In this document: positions 47,801 to 58,765 of the stretch, piece by piece
Numbering within the stretch: the first letter of the stretch is position 1
Layout: each line of letters begins with the position of its first letter
Assembly: GCA_028015205.1 (NCBI GenBank)
Contig: CM051520.1
Span: 7,846,501-7,910,500, forward strand
DNA: 64,000 bases
Reading direction: 5' to 3'
From: Mytilisepta virgata
Lineage: Eukaryota; Mollusca; Bivalvia; Mytilida; Mytilidae
Notes under the pieces: model-generated
Told to the model about the DNA's origin: nothing
The model's database searches: none
The model's input: the letters and a program-made list of their open reading frames with translations, nothing else
Made by a program: the position numbers and the translations under genes

Positions 47801-47848
47801 CACACAACTGATGAGTCGTAAATCGACGAAATGTGCACATCTTATGCA
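47801..47848 (+). ncRNA. Hammerhead ribozyme, type I, candidate
   Basis: The core CTGATGA (47808-47814) is followed by stem II GTCG/CGAC (47815-47818 and 47824-47827) with loop TAAAT, then GAA (47828-47830), the self-complementary stem III ATGTGCACAT (47831-47840) and C at 47841, after which cleavage would occur. Stem I strands 47801-47807 and 47842-47848 pair with two to three mismatches, the weakest part. Type I hammerheads with tiny stem III are known from Penelope-like elements and retrozymes. A PLE fragment on the same strand starts about 90 bp downstream. Confidence 0.7.
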
Positions 47849-47929
47849 TCAAAATTGGTATCAAAGAATTGTATTATTGTCGTAAATACAAAATCTTTAG
47901 GACTTCATCACATTTGAACTAAACTATAT

Positions 47930-48623
47930 TCTCTAATTTTTTGCAATCCTACCTATAAAGCTACTACCTTTCAAAGGAAGAAATAATCGACAATCATAGA
48001 TCGGTCTTATCGTCATTTGGTATTTCCATCAAAGATGATGATTGTGATCTTTCTACCTTGTACTCGATACCCATGTTACATAGGTGTCCATACCAACAAC
48101 GCTTTATAGCTGGATCTGCCAAGTGTTCCACCAAACCATTGTCTCAGTTTCTAACTTCTATTTTAACAGCTGTCAACACGGGCCTCCAAAGTTATTGTGA
48201 GACAAGCTATTCAAGAAGTGGTATCAATCAAAAGTGGATATTCAAGAACTCCAAAGATTTAAAGAATATTTGACGATCTCAGTGCATTTCAATCTGTAAC
48301 AGCATAAAAACATTTGATTTATCTACCCTCTATACCACCTTTCCTCATTAACAACTGAAGCAGAAGTTGAAAGATCTAATCCATCCATGCTTTCAAAATA
48401 AAAATGGCAACAGCAGATACACATACCTTGTCATTGGTACAGATGAATCGCACTTGGTTAAAAACCACTCTAAATCTAATAAAAAATATACAGAGGACGA
48501 AATTGTCCTGATGATTGAACTTTTGATCTCCAACATATTTGTTCAATTTGGTGGACGTGTTTTCCAACAGACAATTGGCATTCCTATGGGTACTTATTGT
48601 GCGCCACTCTCGGCCGACTTGAT
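47930..48623 (+). mobile_element. PLE fragment with FQQTIGIPMG palm
   Basis: Plus strand: SSFGISIKDDD-type lead, AGSAKCSTKPLSQFLTSIL, SGINQKWIFKNSKDL, then RYTYLVIGTDESHLVKNHS and GGRVFQQTIGIPMGTYCAPL. It stops abruptly at 48623 and joins the N-terminal part of a different PLE. It belongs to the subfamily of copy A and preserves the empty site used by PLE B's insertion in A. Confidence 0.85.
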
Positions 48624-49345
48624 CCGAAAGGTCCCAAATACCGAGAACCTCAGCCAATTAATTGGAAATATAATTTTTTAAAGACCCTAATTTTGTTGAA
48701 AACTTGGCTTGACTCCATAACAAGTATGTAATTGCCCCTGTGGACAAAGCTCCTAATAACATTGTGTTTGTCTGCAAGAACTATTTTCTGAGTGTCTTAG
48801 AAACGAGTTGGGAATAGATAAAATTGCTGGTAACCCAACATATACACCATCAACACTCACTAAGCAGGTTGTCCTTGATAACCACAAGACAATTCTTCAT
48901 TCATTAGGCATTTCAAAGGGTGAAGAAATGGACCTTCCTGCTCTTTATTGGATTTCTAAACTACATAAGAATCTGTTTAAACAAAAGTACATTGCTAGGT
49001 CAGCTAATGCTCTACGAAACTTCTTTCAAATGTATTAAAGAGGGCCTTCAGAATTACTGCAAAACATCATATTCCGCCAGTTGCGCCAATCAGATGTGGA
49101 TTCTTAAAATCTCGGACAATGTCTCCTATATCTAAAATCAAAATCTTTGGCTACATCCAAAATAGACAATGAGGGACATTTGAATAAAAAACATTCTGAC
49201 AAATGTGATGACTTCAAGTTTCCTATGGTTAAATTTCCCTTCTTGAGTAGCAATATATCAGCATCGAATCTTAACCAGGGTTTTATTAAGGATAAGTTGA
49301 TGTCATCACTTAGAAAATTTTACGGTCGTCATCACGAATTGAGCA
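48624..49345 (+). mobile_element. PLE fragment with internal deletions
   Basis: It starts with PNTENLSQLIGNIIF, as in copy 2, then jumps to DKAPNNIVFVCKNY, reads EEMDLPALYWISKLHKNLFK, skips the whole palm, and resumes NEGHLNKKHSDKCDDF and RKFYGRHHEL. At least three deletions are visible, so it cannot encode a working enzyme. Confidence 0.82.
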
Positions 49346-50393
49346 GGGCTCGGAGATGAAAAAGAAACTTATCAATACTAAAAATATTATATTGGAAATT
49401 TAAATATTAGAATAATAAAATTTGTCTGTTTATGAGACCGAAAACACAGCGGTGTTGATTTAATACTAATTTCTATTCGTTCCCGACCTTCTACATTTGC
49501 ATGATTATGATGAAATTATCTTACAATGTATAGATTCATATTTAAAAACAAACAAGTGCTTGTCCCTGGCAAGAATTCTGTATTTTGTTGGCTACACATT
49601 GTTTCTAGACGGGACAAGTTTACATTTGAGGATTTTTGGCGATTTTTGTTAAATTTTAGACTCAATTGCTTCCAAGGCCATTAACTGTTGATTTAATAAT
49701 GTGGGATTTAGAAGACCACACTACGACGACCTCTGGATTTGTTCAATTCTAAAAGAGATGTTTTCGCAATGACGCTCTTGTCACAACCTTTTATTTTACT
49801 ATTAATTAAAGTTTATTATTTCTTAATAATTTTAACAAATGTACAGAATGATTAATAAGGTGGCTGCATCTATCATGTCTATCGGCATCGATAAAGTTGA
49901 ACGAAAGTTCTATAAAATTACCTTATTTAATAGTTAAGTAATTAATTAACTGATTAAGCAATCTGTTTAACATGATAATATGATTTATCATGTATTTATT
50001 TATATCTATTTATTTTTCTATTTATTGCACATAATTATATATGTTTATTTAAATGATGCATTTTTTCCAAGAGATAAAAACTGGAATTCCGATAAGTTTG
50101 AAAATAAAGACAAATTGCTCGATATCTGCAGGCGGGGTGTGTTCATGACAATAGAGGATTTCATCTTACGTATACATAGAATGGTATTTCATGTAAAGTT
50201 GTTACTTTGTAATATATATAGATTTTGTTTTAAATCAACATTCGTATTGTGTAATATATTAAGATCTTTAAAAAAAGTAAAAAAAAAAATTCCCAATCAA
50301 TGCTTAAAAAATAGTCTCGCTGATAGGTAAAAGGAGAAAAACTCATTTGATTTCCCTATTCTACTTTAATTCCTCAGAAGACAATAAAATAAT
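49346..50393. other. AT-rich intergenic stretch
   Basis: No supported gene. A 116-codon open frame at 49980-50330 is hydrophobic, then lysine-rich, with very AT-driven composition and no recognised motif; I regard it as chance. Confidence 0.5.
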
Positions 50394-50791
50394 AAATATA
50401 CAATACATAGTCATTGTCGGAAAATATAAAATTTATTTTGGCGAGCTTTAGAAACATGAGAAAAGGCGAGCTTTAGTGAGCCTTTTCCTCGTTTTTCGCA
50501 GCGATCCCAAATAAATTTTATATTTTCCGACAATGACTTTGTATTTTCTTTATCCTGAAATCCCCTTTAGATGCGTAAAATGCCTTAAAATTACGTTTTA
50601 CGTTTGAAGTTGAAATTCAACTGCAGTGAAAACGCGGGAAACTCCACGACGTCATCTGGGACATTCGCTACGCTCCTCGCGCTCTTCATGTAAACAAGTA
50701 CCAGTGGACTTTATTAGGTCATTGACCTAATACCACTAAAGTTTATTCTACCCCTTTTATTAGACCGGAAATGGCTTGATTGCAGGATAAA
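50394..50791. mobile_element. Hairpin element H, copy 2
   Basis: Same plan as 32529-32901, with the CATTGTCGGAAAATATAAAA arm repeated inverted, then CTTTATCCTGAAATC and the GATTGCAGGATAAAA end. It carries about 25 extra bases after 50570. It sits 0.7 kb upstream of the binding-protein gene. Confidence 0.85.
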
Positions 50792-51500
50792 ATGTATGAC
50801 CGTATCCCAGCAAGTGACAGTTTGTGAATTATTTTAGCATGTGTCCCACATTCAGTTATTTCTTATTTAAACGAATTAGTCATGTCTATTAATTTTGTGC
50901 ATAATTGGAAAGGTGGTTAATACCAAACAAGTGCCAAATTATTTTCATTGGTATCCATTTAAGTAATGAATAGTCTCTCTAGTTGCTACTTAGCACGAAT
51001 TTTGCAGTGAGACTAGGAAGTGGAGTAAAAAGCAGCATTTAAAAATATTTTTGGCGTCAAATAACATATGGAAAAACCATTCATGTAAAAATATTCTGGA
51101 TTTAATTAATTGTTGATGAAAGTTTATATTATTTATATTTAATAAACTAACAAACAAAACATACAAATTAAAAATACACTGTACGATTGCATTGTGAAAA
51201 CTGATCTCCCCCTGTCAGAAATAAAACGAAATTATTTGTTTAAAACATGCACTTATTAAAAAAAAATTTCTTACTTGAGGAAAGAACACAAAATATGTAA
51301 TAACAAGGCTGAAATACACTTCAAATTAGTAATACGCTTAAAACGTTTATTTATTCTTGTACAGTGAATGATACATGTTTATGTGTACTCTGTACATATT
51401 AAAGGTCACCACATTCCAATGACTTCTGTGTCCCACATAATCAATCATCCTTCAATAAACAGTTTTACACACGTTTTATTTCTAGTACACATAAACAAAA

Positions 51501-51588
51501 ATGGCTGCAGACGAAATAAAGACAAAATTTGAAGGGAAATGGAAGCTATATAAAAATGAAAATATTGATGCATTCTTCAGCGACGTTG
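51501..51588 (+). CDS. FABP exon 1
   Basis: ATG in context CAAAAATGG; 29 codons plus one base, ending FFSDV before GTGAGT. It encodes the N-terminal strand and the first helix. Confidence 0.93.
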
Positions 51589-52284
51589 GTGAGTTACACA
51601 TCTGTAAACATTCTGCTATTTTTAGAACAGAAATATCCACACACTTCCTATATAACAGTACATATGTGATCTATTTTTTTCTCATTTATAGAAAAGATAT
51701 ACTATTTAAAAAAAAATTATATGCCATTAGGTCACATTTCCAGATTGACATTCACATGACATTTGTATATATCATTAGGTAAGACTTTCCGGAATCTGAA
51801 ATATATATGTATCTTGCCTAACAAGGGTCCACGGTCAATGACGGTTGGTAAAAAATAAATCTCTAATGTCTATATACTACCGCGCAACGTTTCAGTGGTC
51901 GTCTGTTGTCGTTACCTAAAATCGATATTCAACACACCTCACATACACAAGTCAATTAATTTAGTCTTCAAATCAAGGGAAAGTAAATAAAAAAAATGTT
52001 TATTAACACCAAAAGTTAACACTGCTAGGTCATGTAGGTATGTACAAATGTATGTACGACACACATTTTCCAAGTTCATTACGTATACATTAACCGTACT
52101 TCTGGTACAGATACGAACAAGTTTCAGGAAATGTCTGAAGTTTGATGGCTCGAACTACCGATGGGTCGAACTGTTTTTCTTGGTCTTCGAGTTCGACCCA
52201 TCGAGGGCTTAACTGTATATATATATATATATATGGTTCGAAAATGTTTGCCGCACGTGTGTACCATAATAAAGGACTAGTTCC

Positions 52285-52315
<31 letters not shown>

Positions 52316-55141
52316 ACCTCCACCCACAGTGTCTAGATATCAAATGTACACGGTAGTTGTCAAAGAGAAAACAACAATAAAAAAGTTTTGATAAAATCAA
52401 CTTTTCACTCGTTATTAAATAATAACATGTTCGTATGTTGTATTGTCTTTCTGAGAATACATTTAACTTTTGTGCAGTGAGTTGATCCATCCTATTTTGT
52501 ATTCACGTCCATTTAAGTCGTGTGTGGTACCCGTCATTTATTGGATGTTAAATTTCCAGAAACCGGAAACGTTAAATGTTAAATTAAATTTTATTAATGT
52601 GTTTTCTTTTTTAATTTGTCCTTATGATGACTTGGCCATGGACTTACCTATTCTCTATAACCATAAGCACTATGGTTTTTATATTCATAAGGGTACTTAC
52701 ATTTGTAACGACCTTAAGTTATTATTAATTAGAAAACTAACGGAACATAATTATTGATACTTTTTGATTTCTTTCATTTTCAGGTGTCAATTTCTTAGTA
52801 AGAAAAATGATAGCTGCTGGATCTCCCACGAAAACAATTGCAGTTGAAGGGGATACTATAAAAATAGAAGTGGATGCTGGTTTCAGAAAACGAGAAGAAA
52901 CATTTAAATTAGGGGTGGAAGAGGCGAAAACAACTGAAAATGGAGAGGAAGGAAAAGTATGAGAAAAGTTATAAATATAACAGTTGACTTTTGTTGTATT
53001 AATTCCTCTCATGGGGATATATTACAAATGTTTAATATATCATAGATACATTTACATTTGATGTATCGCCAGTTAACTCTAAAACAGTCATATCTAAAAA
53101 CACATCCAAATAAAAACAATACTGTGTCTGTACATGTAGCGCATTAAAATATTTTACTCCGATCTCATCGTGGCATCAAACCCAAACCGACAAGTCGTCA
53201 ATCACAGCAACAAATATTGAAAACAAAATGAAAGAATACGGTGTGTGCTTCAGTGACACAACACTCTGACAATAATCTGTAATCAAAATAGTACTGAAGG
53301 CAGTAAGCACACCTCTTTTTGTACCTTTCAGACTGCGTTTCACGGCTGTTTTATCCATATTTCGATTCTTTGCTATGACAGTTAATTTTACCATGTACCT
53401 CATATACATCAAATCGATACCTTGCGGAAAAGTAGTTTCCTACTAAAATGTTTTACATTTCAAATAATGATCAGATATGTTCTAAAGGTCAACATGGTTC
53501 AACTTCTGTAGACAAAACTTGAATTTATAAAACGGCAGTAAATTCGTTTGTGGTGATACTATATATTGTACAAAAATTAATGAATCACACATGAAAAGAA
53601 AATAGGTGATATATAAGGCCATAAGTAATTCCTACTTAAAGAAATAAAGGAAATATGAATGTTTAAAAGTTTATTGGAATTGTCAAGAGGTTTTAGATAT
53701 TTGTGAAAAATGAGTTTGCAGTTTAGGCAAGACACGCAATGTACCAATGTACGGGTCAACATAGTTAAAGGACAGTAACATATTTATCTGTATTAATATC
53801 GTATTTTGGGTTTTTCAAGTCTTGCATTATATGCATGTTGTCTAGATGTTTAAGTTGGCTGTATTTGTCGAGTAAATTTTATTAAAACCATATGGTGTCA
53901 AGATTTATAGAATAATGTGATTTATTTGGAATTCGTTCTTAATTTTGATGAACATTTTGACATCCAGCTTGTTTTATAGTATACATATGACTATTCGTTG
54001 GTTAAGACCACATGGCGACCAATAGAGGTTATTAAGTATCACTAAGGATGTTCTCTCATTGACTCTTACATTGTAAACTAATGTTGATCACATTACCATA
54101 TCCAGTACCTTTTGAATTGAAAAGTAATGATTACATCTTTGCAGAACAGTAAACAAAATTTGGAAATAGTTATTAAATTGCATGAATGTATAAATTGATC
54201 TCGAGTTTCAGAAATATGCCTGTACTAAACACACAACAATGCATAGGGCAGTGGTGTAATTTTAACATACAAACAAAATTAAACAAAATACGCGTAGCAG
54301 ATTCGGTTTTTGAGAATGAGGTTGTAAATTAATTTTCATATACTATTTCAGATGCTAATGACATATGAGGATGGGAAATTAAAGGCAGTGCAGACTCCAA
54401 ATGACCCTAAATCTATAGCTACAAGTATGATCAGAGAGAGGGATGGTGATGAATTAGTTCTGGTGAGTATTATAACACTACCCGTATGTTACTGGTGCAA
54501 ATTCATAATACACAGGTGATACATGTTGTGACATTCCTCTGGAAACATAATTATTTATTAACTTTCTTATAATTAGGATGCTACAAAGGTTTGCAGACCT
54601 CCTTTGCAGTCCATGGATGCTTATTAATAATATATGTGAAAGATATTGCATTATTTTCAGTCGAAATCAAAATCTTTCTATATAACAGTCTTTCGTAAAT
54701 CCCATCACACTAGAAACACAATTTTTAATTGCAACACGTGACATTCAAGATTTGGTACACAGTTTATATAGAATGAGGAAAGGTGTACTTTTACAGTACT
54801 ACTAGTACACCACTGTCACTTATTCTACATTATTTTCTTATTCGTGGCCTCAAACGCAAATAAAGTATGAACAAAAACTCAAACACATATCTATGGGAAA
54901 CAGCTCGCCTAGACGAGTGCAGCAAAGTTTTATTATCTAATACAACTGTCCTCAAATCACTTTGCCAGCACACTAAGACCGCTGCAGCATACATGTCTTA
55001 CAAACATATCTACAATGAAAAATAATGAAATAGAATCTTTCATATCACAAAACAATATTTACATAATGTTCTTTTTAAGATCTACAGAAAAAACGTAATG
55101 CATTTACAAATATAAACTTATACAAAACATGTTCACAGGGG

Positions 55142-55182
<41 letters not shown>

Positions 55183-55843
55183 CGGAAACTTTACTACACT
55201 AAGGCTGAGCTTCGAATGGTCAAGCCATGAATATGTATTTTCAATGTAAACTTTTACCGCGAATGACCAGTCCCGTGCTATCATACACAGAACTTAAAAC
55301 TCTTTAACTTTGTTAAGGTTACTTATTGTTATGCTAAAATAATTTAAATATTATTGTAAACATGAACACATGTTCCCAATATAACAACAAACCATGTGCT
55401 ATCGATAGTTTATAAATACATGTGTGAATTTTTTGGACAGTAAATAAAAGTGTTCAGTGTTGAAATATTGATCAGCAGTTAGCATGGTTAAAGAAAAAGT
55501 CTCTTTAATCTGTAGTAAAAAAAAAAAAAAATAAAAATAAAATAAAAGGTATCACAAAATACCAAAATGAATTTGATTCACTGTATGGCCATTTCGTTGA
55601 TTGACAACTCATCAGCAGTGCTCGAGATCAAAATATTGGAAAACCGGTTAACGATATGATGATGAATTAATAAGCACAACCAATTTCACTACAGTGAACA
55701 GATTTTGTTACATCCCATTGTACTACATCATGTATATGGTGTAAATGTGTCAACAATAAAGTATACTATTTGTTTAATTGTAGATAATGATTCGTCATAA
55801 AACACCGGAAATAGTCGCCAAAAGATATTTCAAACGCATCTGA
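51501..55843 (+). CDS. Fatty-acid-binding protein (FABP/CRABP family)
   Basis: This is a small cytosolic beta-barrel carrier of fatty acids or retinoids. Four exons: 51501-51588, 52784-52956, 54352-54462, 55784-55843, 432 nt, 143 codons plus stop, all phases consistent (1, 0, 0). Exon 2 is 173 nt, the usual length in animal FABP genes. Signature: FEGKWKLYKNENIDAFFSDV, then GVNFLVRKMIAAG (the F.GKW...S...GV....RK pattern), ETFKLGVEE, SMIRERDGDELVL and the terminal RYFKRI with the conserved Arg-x-Tyr-type ligand contact region. At 143 residues it is slightly longer than the usual 130-137. Introns 1 and 3 carry a C30 and a G38 run, and intron 3 holds an antisense hammerhead. AATAAA at 56534 or 56871 could be the poly(A) signal. 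The ligand is not deducible. Confidence 0.94.
52286..52315 (+). repeat. C30 homopolymer
   Basis: Thirty consecutive C, followed by a C-rich ACCTCCACCCAC edge, in FABP intron 1. A short TA dinucleotide run lies 55 bp upstream (52217-52233). On the minus strand the tract could form a G-quadruplex. Run length may be imprecise because of assembly. Confidence 0.9.
52784..52956 (+). CDS. FABP exon 2
   Basis: 173 nt between TTTTCAG and GTATGA: NFLVRKMIAAGSPTKTIAVE through TTENGEEGK. It covers helix 2 and strands B-E. Confidence 0.93.
54352..54462 (+). CDS. FABP exon 3
   Basis: 111 nt between TATTTCAG and GTGAGT, in phase 0: MLMTYEDGKLKAVQTPNDPK, then MIRERDGDELVL. Confidence 0.92.
55145..55182 (+). 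repeat. G38 homopolymer
   Basis: Thirty-eight consecutive G, preceded by GGGGGGA, in FABP intron 3. It has quadruplex or triplex potential on the sense strand and is complementary to the C30 tract in intron 1 of the same gene. Confidence 0.9.
55579..55620 (-). ncRNA. Hammerhead ribozyme, type I, candidate
   Basis: Minus strand, reading from 55620: CACTG, then the core CTGATGA (55615-55609), stem II GTTG/CAAC with loop TCAAT, GAA (55595-55593), the self-complementary stem III ATGGCCAT (55592-55585), A at 55584 as the cleavage-site base, then CAGTG (55583-55579), which pairs perfectly with the opening CACTG to form stem I. All three helices and the invariant core are present. It lies in FABP intron 3, antisense to the gene, 160 bp before exon 4. 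The surrounding repeat has a GTATCACAAAATACC block, also seen near 3.08 kb. Confidence 0.75.
55784..55843 (+). CDS. FABP exon 4, terminal
   Basis: After TTAATTGTAG, 19 codons and TGA: IMIRHKTPEIVAKRYFKRI, the last strand with the family's terminal R.Y.R-like pattern. Confidence 0.9.
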   Translation: MMIRHKTPEIVAKRYFKRI

Positions 55844-57879
55844 ACTTGTAAGTGCAATTTAGCATGTGGGGTTGTCAGTAACGGGTGCTATTTTTTAAAA
55901 ACATTCATGTATACTGGATTCATTTTATCTCTGCAGTTTTTATGAAATGTACTGTGTATCTTGTTGCACCAAATATTTTTTGAACAATATAAAAATATTA
56001 ACAAAAACATGTAAAATGACCCCAAAATGGAGTATCAGTAGATTTACAACCTGCATGATCGTTTTCTAAATTATTCAACATAAGAGATACCAGATATAAT
56101 GCGAAAAAGGACGCAAGTGCATCTCCGCGGACTCTGTTGACAAAATACATTTTGTAGGTGGTCAGAATATCATGCCTTTCCCTATTCTGAGTATCAGCAA
56201 TTTATAATGAAACAGTAGAAGTACATATACAATATGTGTTGCTTTTATTTCCAATTCCACAATTCTCAGTGACTTTGAGAAAATCTGAATAGTCATAATT
56301 TAACATATTAGTTCATCAAAATGTGGTGTCATTATATGAAAGAACGGATACATTCTCGAAGTTACATGCACTTCAATCAAATTGATAATTATTTTGGTTG
56401 TCTGAAATTTGCGATTTTTTTTCGGCTTTCATCATCTCTGGCTTTAAGTATTTCTGTATGTAAATTGATAGTAAAGAAATTTAGTTGTTCAAAAAATGTA
56501 TCTTAATTTGTACAGACTCTTTTTCATGAATTTAATAAAAACCCTAAAGAATAACATGAAAACCATAGCACTCGATTTTTCGTTTAAGGCCATTTTTACT
56601 CTTCTGGTTTTTTTACGTGGCAAAAGACTGCTTTTTACTCTTTTTACACTGAATATCGGACCATGAACATACATGTAAGACCATTTGTTGTAGGCACGTT
56701 AATTTTAAATACTTGATGTTTATATCGGGATTATTTATCATTAAATTATTTTTATATGCATTTTTACCAACGGAAAACTATAATGTAACTCTTTGTACAT
56801 GTATGTTATTATGTTTTATGTTTTTTATGTGTTTGTATATATGATATATTATCATTATCAAAGAAATATTAATAAATTTATATCAATCAATGCATTGTAC
56901 ACGGCATTTCATATTATAAGTACTTATCACTTGATTTGTCCCTTCCCTGATCACTTCTGATTTAATTCTGTAGCTAACATGTTTTATTTTTTGTTGCATG
57001 TATAACAGAGGAGTGGTATATTATCTATATTATCAGTGTCCGTTTATGGCTGTGGGCATTGAGTTTGTACACCTTAAGCACTTCTTTGCAGACTGGGGCA
57101 GTTCCAAAGGCTGTAGTGTGGTGATAAAGTGTGATAAAAATGTACAATTTCAATGTATATTACTTCTTGGTCTTCAGCATGTGTAAATATGTTTTTAGTA
57201 AAGCACGGAGAATTCAAATAAGACATTGAAATGATGTACATGTATCCAAGGCACTTAACACCATCTGGGTCATGGGTTTTCAACCTACGTCGCGCTTACA
57301 AAAGCCGACAATTGTTCCAAACCAGGGATAATTAGGTGTTTGTATAGTTAAGCACTATATCGGAATAATTATAGCATTCTTTCAAAATATTCATTGAGTT
57401 ATCTCGCATTGCCTGTAATGCCTTCTTTACAAGTTTCTTAAAACTACCAAAAATTCCTAAAGTATTGTACATGTTTAACGTATATAACAGATATTGTATG
57501 CTGTGATATATATTGTCTATTAGCCGAAATTTATTCCTCCCTCTGAGAATATATTTATTAAGAGCAGTATCTCATAAACACGTCTAAGCCGTATTTTAAT
57601 GCCTATTTGCCAAGCCAAGAAAGGTCACTGGGAAGCATCTTTTGAAACCTTTCCTCAATCTTCGACATTATTGTGTTTAATTGCACTTAAATAATGCTTG
57701 TCTTATTTTTGCTTTAGTAATTGTTTCAACCACGAGACGATTCAAAGGTATTGTTGAAATATGATTATATGTGATTTGATTGCTTGATGTCTTATTGTCG
57801 AACACTGCATATCCTTAGTTTTGATATTCATATATACATGGGGTTAGTATAGTAGACAGCAACAAACATACTATTTTCT

Positions 57880-58410
57880 ATATGATATAGACATAATCTT
57901 TCGATCAGTTTAATTGAGGTCTTGGGCTTGCATGTCAGAAACTGCCTGTAGCCTTTGTTAATATACATCGATCGTTGTCATTTTGCTTAGTTTCTTCTGT
58001 TACTTTTTTAACATCGGACTCGGACATCTTTTGAACTGAATTTTTCTGCGTGTATCGCTGTGTGTTTGTTTATTCCACATTGACTAGAGGTATAGGGGAG
58101 GGTTGAGATCTCACAAAACATGTTTAACCCCGCCGCATGTTTGCGCCTGTCCCAAGTCAGGAACCTCCAGCCTTTGTTAGTCTTGTGTGTTTTTTTAATT
58201 TTGGTTCATTTTTATGTTTCGGAGTTTAGTGTGCCGTCCATTTTGTTGAACTAGTATACATTAATGTTTAGGGGACAGCAGAAGCCCGCCTCCGGGTGCA
58301 GGATTTTCGCGCTACGTTGAAGACCCATTGGTAGCCTTGAGCTGTTTGGTGCTCTTTGGTCGGGTTGTTTTCTCTTTGACACATTCCCAGTTTCCATTCT
58401 CTATTCTATA
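57880..58410 (+). mobile_element. Interspersed repeat R2, copy 2
   Basis: Same family as 25745-26260, slightly more complete: it retains GCGCCTGTCCCAAGTCAGGA and GCCCGCCTCCGGGTGCAGGA blocks. There is no meaningful reading frame. Confidence 0.82.
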
Positions 58411-58439
58411 TCACGTAAAGCCGAATATTATCATTAATA

Positions 58440-58765
58440 CCTCTAGAATTTGGTCAAAGACGACAAACGTACAGAAGGAACAAACCAAAAACCGCTATCT
58501 ATTAGAAATATAAACTTGGGAAGACAAACACAACAAATAAACACTGAAAAGTAAAACACGAACGCCTATAAAAACCAGGAGTGAACTCAGGTGCTCCAAA
58601 AGAGTAAGTAGTTCCTGCTCCGTATACGACACCCGTCGTGAAGTTCAACAAAGTCGATTCGATGGTAGTCACAGGTCCAACAGCATCTTATATATTAGAA
58701 CACTGTAACGGTCAAGTAACGGTCAATCAATTCGTGATGACGACCGTCAAACTTATACTCTCGAA
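58440..58765 (-). mobile_element. PLE 3'-tail fragment
   Basis: Only the terminal part of a PLE remains: CGTATACGACACCCGTCGTG, GTGAACTCAGGTGCTCC and, at the inner end, GTCAATCAATTCGTGATGAC (the RHHELID codons). It starts 30 bp after repeat R2. Confidence 0.8.

Noticed and set aside
49980..50330. 116-codon open frame with hydrophobic start
   Set aside because: Composition is what very AT-rich DNA gives; no family, no start or splice support.
52090..52490. Glycine- or proline-rich frames around 52.3 kb
   Set aside because: They are translations of the C30 tract.
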